Assembly (NCBI GenBank): GCA_018993155.1
Contig: JAGKSX010000090.1
Coordinates: 1-56,222, forward strand
Direction: 5' to 3'
From: Hydrogenophaga sp.
GTDB lineage: Bacteria; Pseudomonadota; Gammaproteobacteria; Burkholderiales; Burkholderiaceae_C
Length of the DNA stretch: 56,222 nt
The notes under the pieces were generated by a model. That model saw only the letters and a list, made by a program, of their open reading frames with translations, did no database searches and was not told the DNA's origin. Shown piece after piece: positions 52,694-56,222 of this stretch. The position numbers and the translations under genes were made by a program. Numbering within the stretch: the first letter of the stretch is position 1; each line of letters starts with the position of its first letter.

Positions 52694-53926
52694 ATGTCCG
52701 CCACATCCTCCCAGGCCCCCACGGGCGACCCCGCCACCCATCCTGCTTTCCGTGCCACCGTTTGGGCCCTCGGGCTCGGCGGTTTTGCCATTGGCACCGG
52801 CGAGTTCGTCATCATGGGCCTGCTGCCCGAAGTGGCCACCACGCTGCAGGTCAGCATCCCGCAGGCCGGCCATGTGATCAGCGCCTACGCGCTGGGTGTG
52901 GTTGTCGGGGCGCCTTTGCTGGCCGTGCTCACCGCCCATTGGCCCCGGCGCATGCTGCTCGTCGTGCTGATGGTGCTGTTCGCCCTCGGCAACCTGGCCA
53001 GCGCGGCGGCCCCCGGTTATTGGAGCCTGAACCTGCTGCGCTTCATGGCCGGCATGCCGCACGGCACCTATTTCGGCGTGGCATCCCTCGTGGCCGCCTC
53101 GCTGGTGCCACCGGGCCGCCGGGCCCAGGCCGTGGGCCTGATGATGCTGGGCCTCACGGGCGCCACGCTCATCGGGGTGCCCGTGGCGGCCTGGCTGGGG
53201 CAGCACTGGGGCTGGCGCAGCGCCTTTGTGCTGGTGGGCGTGATCGCCTTGCTGGCCAGCGTGATGATCCACCGTGCGCTGCCGAACCTGCCGGCGCCCG
53301 AAGGGGCGAGCCCCTTGCGGGAACTCGCGGCGCTCACCAACCCCCAGGTCTGGCTCACACTCGGCATCGGCGCCATCGGCTTCGGCGGCATGTTCGCTGT
53401 GTTCAGCTACATCAAGCCGACGCTGATCGAGGTGACTGGCCTCTCGCTCGGTGCCATCCCTCTGGTGCTCGCGCTGTTCGGCGTCGGCATGATCGCCGGC
53501 AACCTCGTGGGCGCGCGACTGGCCGACAAGGCCCTGCTGCCCACCATCGGCGGCACCCTGGTGTGGTCGGCGCTGGTGCTGTTGCTCATGCTCGTGACCG
53601 CGCCATACGCCGCCGCCGTGTCGCTCAACGTGCTGCTGGTGGGCACCGTGGTGGCGCTGGCACCGGCGCTGCAGATCCGCCTGATGGATGTGGCCGGTGA
53701 AGCGCAGGCATTGGCCGCCGCGCTCAACCACTCCGCCTTCAACCTCGCCAACGCCCTGGGTGCCTGGCTGGGCGGTCTGGCGATTGCGAGCGGCCTGGGC
53801 TGGACATCGACAGGCTGGGTGGGCGCGTTGCTCGCCGTGGGCGGGCTGGTGGTGTTTGCCGCCTCGATCTGGCAACAGCGGCGCGGCGGCAAGCCACGCC
53901 TGCCCGTGGCGGCCTCGCAGGCCTGA
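52694..53926 (+). CDS. MFS transporter, DHA1 drug/arabinose efflux type
   Basis: A 410-residue protein with 12 predicted helices. The start of helix 1, ALGLGGFAIGTGEFVIMGLLPEVA (residues 22-45), is the typical DHA1 signature of AraJ/YdhP/Bcr-like exporters, and HWPRRMLLVVLM near 94 is the loop 2-3 motif. The C-terminal half has LNHSAFNLANALGAWLGGL, also characteristic. The substrate is unknown; sugars, purines and drugs are exported by relatives. The ATG at 52694 has GAGGG just before it. It is the last gene before the region with accessory character. Confidence 0.88.
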   Translation: MSATSSQAPTGDPATHPAFRATVWALGLGGFAIGTGEFVIMGLLPEVATTLQVSIPQAGHVISAYALGVVVGAPLLAVLTAHWPRRMLLVVLMVLFALGNLASAAAPGYWSLNLLRFMAGMPHGTYFGVASLVAASLVPPGRRAQAVGLMMLGLTGATLIGVPVAAWLGQHWGWRSAFVLVGVIALLASVMIHRALPNLPAPEGASPLRELAALTNPQVWLTLGIGAIGFGGMFAVFSYIKPTLIEVTGLSLGAIPLVLALFGVGMIAGNLVGARLADKALLPTIGGTLVWSALVLLLMLVTAPYAAAVSLNVLLVGTVVALAPALQIRLMDVAGEAQALAAALNHSAFNLANALGAWLGGLAIASGLGWTSTGWVGALLAVGGLVVFAASIWQQRRGGKPRLPVAASQA

Positions 53927-53933
53927 CCGGCCC

Positions 53934-54281
53934 CTAGACGGGGTCCTCCTCCAGCACGCCGCACGCCGGGTCTCGTTTCGGCCTGTCCTTCCCGGTGGAG
54001 CAGGTCAGGCCGTCGTCGTCGTCCTTCAGCGGCTCCAGGTCTTCGTCCTCGAAAACGCAGTACATCGATGGCGGCAGGGGCTCCAGGGTGTCCGCGTCTC
54101 GAATGTGAAGAGGGCCGCCCAGCGAGATGGTCTTCCATGGGAAGAGACCTGCGACCCACCGCCCTGAGCCACCCCACTCCTCGCTCGGAAAATGCGGGCC
54201 GACGACCAAAACAATGGCGCCCTTGTTCCGGCTTTCGCCAATCACTCTGGCGCGCTGCCCCGGTTTGCAGCGGCGGCTCAT
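53934..54281 (-). CDS. Hypothetical protein, accessory cluster, 115 residues
   Basis: Not recognised. The N-terminal 45 residues (CKPGQRARVIGESRNKGAIV then LVVGPHFP) look like a small KOW/SH3-like beta barrel, followed by a Trp/Gly-rich stretch and an acidic region EDEDLEPLKDDDD. No membrane or signal segment. The ATG at 54281 overlaps the stop of the 231-residue gene by 4 bp, so it is translationally coupled and the last gene of a minus-strand operon. It ends only 7 bp from the MFS gene stop, with no visible terminator between them. Confidence 0.65.
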   Translation of the reverse strand: MSRRCKPGQRARVIGESRNKGAIVLVVGPHFPSEEWGGSGRWVAGLFPWKTISLGGPLHIRDADTLEPLPPSMYCVFEDEDLEPLKDDDDGLTCSTGKDRPKRDPACGVLEEDPV

Positions 54282-54973
54282 GGCGCTTCCCCCGCGAGGA
54301 TGGAGGCATCGGGCGTCGTCAGCTTGTCGAGCTGGGCATAGAAGGCCGGATCGGCCGCGCGGATGACCGCCCGGTGCGCCTCCACGATCTGCGCATGCCG
54401 CTCGGCGTCAAAGATCACCTCGCCCTGCACCAGCGCTTCGACGATCGCGTCCACCGCCGTCAGGGCGGATTCCTTCGTCTCGGTGCTGAACCTGTAGCCG
54501 TGCCCGCCCTTTGCCTGATCCAGCCGCCTGAGGAAAACAAGGTCCGCCAACTCGCGGATGGTGGCGGCGACTTCACACACGAACTGCCGCTCGGAGCCGG
54601 GCATCCGCGCAAGTTCGCGCTGGGCGAGTTCGGCCTTGCATCTGGCGACGCTCTGCGCCCGCTCCCTGCGGCGCTTCTCGCGGGCCTTGGCCCGGCGCTG
54701 AAGGAGTTCGCCACGCGGCAGGCCAACACACACCAACCATGGCATGTCGGCATCGTCGCGCCGGCACACGCGAAGGTAGGTCTCATCCATCCGACAGCGG
54801 CGAGGCATCACCACGCCGCCGAGGTAGGACACGCTCCGTTTGCCCTCAGGCGGGAACTGCTCGGGCCTCACCAGACCCGCCGCCATCAGATCCTCGGCCT
54901 TGCCGATGTACCCGTCGAATTCTTTCTCCTCGATCTTCTGGATGGAGGAGGGGAGTAGTTGGCTGCTTGACAT
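54278..54973 (-). CDS. Hypothetical protein, accessory cluster, 231 residues
   Basis: Not recognised. The protein is soluble and highly charged. Residues 95-125 (RRAKAREKRRRERAQSVA and what follows) form a strongly basic, probably coiled-coil helix, and the flanking parts are mixed alpha/beta. There are two cysteine-containing segments (RRCRMDETYLRVCRRDD) but no clear metal motif. Start MSSSQLLPSS at 54973; an in-frame ATG at 54988 would add five residues and overlap the small gene upstream. It is coupled to the 115-residue gene by a 4-bp overlap. Composition suggests a mobile-element accessory gene. Confidence 0.65.
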   Translation of the reverse strand: MSSSQLLPSSIQKIEEKEFDGYIGKAEDLMAAGLVRPEQFPPEGKRSVSYLGGVVMPRRCRMDETYLRVCRRDDADMPWLVCVGLPRGELLQRRAKAREKRRRERAQSVARCKAELAQRELARMPGSERQFVCEVAATIRELADLVFLRRLDQAKGGHGYRFSTETKESALTAVDAIVEALVQGEVIFDAERHAQIVEAHRAVIRAADPAFYAQLDKLTTPDASILAGEAP

Positions 54974-54984
54974 GTCGCACCCCC

Positions 54985-55122
54985 TCACAGCGCCGCAGGG
55001 GCGGCTTGGCGAGTGGGGGCGCGGCGGATGCAGCGCGCGGGGCGAGCGAGATGGATGCGCGCTGCGCGGGCTTGGGCAATGTCGACGACATTGCTCGCGG
55101 TCTTAGAATCGGTCTTAGCCAT
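54985..55122 (-). CDS. Small basic protein, 45 residues
   Basis: A short frame starting MAKTDSKTASNVVDIAQARAAR and ending QAAPAAL, too short for routine calling. The VVDIAQARAAR stretch followed by an Arg-rich tail is a pattern I have seen in small proteins of phages and integrative elements. It lies 11 bp before the 231-residue gene and on the same strand, so it fits the operon. There is no good ribosome site, and expression is unproven. Confidence 0.4.
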   Translation of the reverse strand: MAKTDSKTASNVVDIAQARAARIHLARPARCIRRAPTRQAAPAAL

Positions 55123-55162
55123 GATGTGCGGTCCTTCCAAGGTTGTTGCACGTTGTGGTTAG

Positions 55163-55194
55163 AACGGCTGCAGGGTTGCCCCCCTGTGGCCGTT
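55163..55194. repeat. Inverted repeat within the accessory cluster
   Basis: AACGGC-TG-CAGGG (55163-55175) pairs with CCCTG-TG-GCCGTT (55182-55194) around a 6-nt loop. With two G-U pairs this is a continuous 13-bp RNA stem. It lies between the 61-residue and 45-residue genes and has no T-tract in the minus direction; CGCTTTTG follows in the plus direction. It may be an attenuator, a processing site or a protein-binding site. Confidence 0.5.
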
Positions 55195-55254
55195 CGCTTT
55201 TGTGTCTCGGATCAACTCCCTGCAATGCAGGAAGTCACGCCCCGAGACGCGGCG

Positions 55255-55440
55255 CTACTCCTTCGGTTCCTTCGCCTTGTCGATCCTCTCGCGCACCCAA
55301 GGGGCACCACCCAGGCGCTTGAGCTTGGCGCGTTGGGGCTCGGTCATCTTGATCATGACGGGGACGGTAGCCACTCCTTCAGCCAGCGGTTTTCGCCCGC
55401 TCCCGGGTCTTGCTCCACCAAGCGGTTTCTTTGTATCCAT
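55255..55440 (-). CDS. Small protein with GGARPGSGRKP motif, 61 residues
   Basis: The 61-residue protein begins MDTKKPLGGARPGSGRKPL. The GARPGSGRK block is an AT-hook-like, DNA-binding motif often seen at the start of phage terminase small subunits and of small accessory proteins of mobile elements. The rest (VPVMIKMTEPQRAKLKRLGG then APWVRERIDKA) resembles a short ribbon-helix-helix-like fold of the type that binds DNA as a dimer. It is the first gene of the minus-strand accessory cluster and so a candidate regulator of it. Its 5' flank, 55441-55629, is AT-rich and non-coding apart from a small palindrome. Confidence 0.6.
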   Translation of the reverse strand: MDTKKPLGGARPGSGRKPLAEGVATVPVMIKMTEPQRAKLKRLGGAPWVRERIDKAKEPKE

Positions 55441-55566
55441 GCGGAAAATAGTAAACCTATTTCAATTGATTGGGTTAACTTTTTCTCGAGGGATAACCCT
55501 TGGTTCATCGTGAGGGTGAGCGTGTAGCGGTCCAAGAAAAAGGTGGTGGGATGGAGAGATGGCGAT

Positions 55567-55583
55567 GCATGCAAGCTTCATGC
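55567..55583. promoter_or_regulatory. Palindrome upstream of the ATPase gene
   Basis: GCATG-C-AAGCTT-CATGC, a nearly perfect dyad with one extra base, 46 bp before the ATPase start. A -10-like TACACT at 55618-55623 lies between them, too close to the ATG for a normal leader. The dyad could be an operator for the ATPase gene or for the divergent small gene. Confidence 0.3.
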
Positions 55584-55629
55584 GCTCGAAGCTCACAAAA
55601 TCTAGGCCATCAGAACGTACACTCGGCAA

Positions 55630-56222
55630 ATGCGAACTCTTTCTGTCGAAAACTTTTCTTGCGTGCTCAACGCTCAAGTTGAGCTCAAGCGGCTCACTGT
55701 GATCATTGGTCCCCAAGCGAGTGGCAAAAGTGTGCTCAGCAAACTTTGCTACTTCCTCTTTGACTGTGCTCACCATCAAGACAACTGCATCCAGCGACGT
55801 CATAGCTTTGATAAGTTTACATTGGGACTGAAGGCGAAATTTATTGAATGGTTTCCGATTGAAGCTTGGGGATCGAAACGTTTCAGAATCGAGCTGAATG
55901 CAGGTGACTACAATATTACGTTGACGCGCAAAACCTATGGCGGAAAAGTATCCGATGATTTTCGCCTAAAGTTCTCAGAAGCGTTTAAGCTTCAATACGA
56001 AAACCTTCTGCAGAGCGTGGAGAAGTCTTCAAAAGACTCGCGAGATGAAATTGCATTTGGGCTTGACTATCGTGTATTTGATCAATCCAGAAAATCGCTA
56101 GCGGTTTTAATGGGCAAAGAAAGGGTGATGCACCAAGCATTTGTGCCGGCGGGACGTTCATTCTTTACGAGTATCGGAAAGGCGATCGCTGCGTTTGAAC
56201 AAGGTCGCGTGCTGGATCCATT
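55630..56222 (+). CDS. P-loop ATPase, AAA/SMC-like, 3' end beyond the window
   Basis: The first 197 residues of a larger ATPase. It starts MRTLSVENFSCVLNAQVELK, the beta-strand pair that opens ABC/SMC-like AAA proteins, followed by the Walker A IIGPQASGKSVLSKL with Lys33 and Ser34. A VPAGRSFF block near 172 resembles one I associate with AAA-type ATPases of bacterial defence loci, but I cannot name the family. The DNA is visibly AT-richer than the rest of the window and uses codons such as TTT, AAA and CTT freely, which signals horizontal transfer. There is no clear ribosome site before the ATG. Walker B and any partner gene lie outside. Confidence 0.75.
   Translation, partial: MRTLSVENFSCVLNAQVELKRLTVIIGPQASGKSVLSKLCYFLFDCAHHQDNCIQRRHSFDKFTLGLKAKFIEWFPIEAWGSKRFRIELNAGDYNITLTRKTYGGKVSDDFRLKFSEAFKLQYENLLQSVEKSSKDSRDEIAFGLDYRVFDQSRKSLAVLMGKERVMHQAFVPAGRSFFTSIGKAIAAFEQGRVLDP

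Noticed and set aside
55462-55803. A 113-codon minus-strand frame overlapping the ATPase start
   Set aside because: It is antisense to the Walker A region and has no recognisable features. The plus-strand frame has clear family motifs.
53934-56222. CRISPR array, integrase, attachment site or tRNA-linked island junction
   Set aside because: I looked for regularly spaced repeats, a recombinase motif and a duplicated tRNA 3' end and saw none. The island call rests on gene content and composition only.

Overview
The window is GC-rich chromosomal DNA from a betaproteobacterium, most likely a Comamonadaceae member close to Hydrogenophaga. This placement is inferred from protein character, gene order (ilvI-ilvH-ilvC-pssA-leuA, fdxA next to a thioredoxin-reductase-like FNR, cysI-DUF934-cysH-cysD-cysN, pepA-holC divergent from lptFG) and an intergenic repeat at 43470-43541 of a type I recall from this family. 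No search was run. Both ends cut a gene: moeA on the left and an AAA-type ATPase on the right.

Layout. 1-2303: molybdenum cofactor operon moaA-mobA-moeA on the minus strand. 2396-3969: a predicted metal-dependent hydrolase divergent from a TetR regulator, with a clean operator-like palindrome between them. 3986-6893: a proton-pumping pyrophosphatase (hppA) divergent from a soluble pyrophosphatase (ppa), so both ways of removing pyrophosphate sit side by side. 6905-11948: a FemAB-like acyltransferase, nadE, glnB (PII), a LOG-family phosphoribohydrolase, dgkA and an RDD membrane protein. 12221-20191: branched-chain amino acid biosynthesis, ilvI-ilvH-ilvC, then pssA, then two different 2-isopropylmalate synthases in tandem. 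The second block is preceded by a short leader peptide with tandem Leu codons and a terminator hairpin, which is a transcription attenuator.

20369-25990: a D,D-endopeptidase, an IclR regulator, the N-end-rule aminoacyl transferases bpt and aat, a VanZ-like protein, tRNA-Asn(GTT), and an fdxA/FNR electron-transfer pair. 26093-32166: a complete assimilatory sulfate reduction operon (TSUP permease, cysI, DUF934, cysH, cysD, cysN). The five cysteines of CysH and the absence of cysC point to direct APS reduction. 32333-37624: a protein made of two degenerate receiver-like halves, a stand-alone MnmC-type oxidase domain, yggX, fpr, dsbB and argA. 37699-48294: hrpA, a FecR/SPOR protein, a TAT-type Rieske protein, a methionine aminotransferase-like enzyme, cysB, a CbiX-type chelatase and lptG/lptF. 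CysB and the chelatase link back to the sulfate operon, because sulfite reductase needs siroheme. 48320-53926: pepA, holC, an orphan amino-acid-binding lipoprotein, an 88-residue Gln/Asn-rich protein, a hemerythrin and an MFS exporter.

From about 53930 the character changes. A minus-strand run of four small unrecognised genes is followed, beyond a non-coding stretch, by a clearly AT-richer plus-strand gene for a P-loop ATPase that leaves the window. This looks like the edge of an accessory island. It is the most likely place for an undescribed system, but the essential part lies outside the window.
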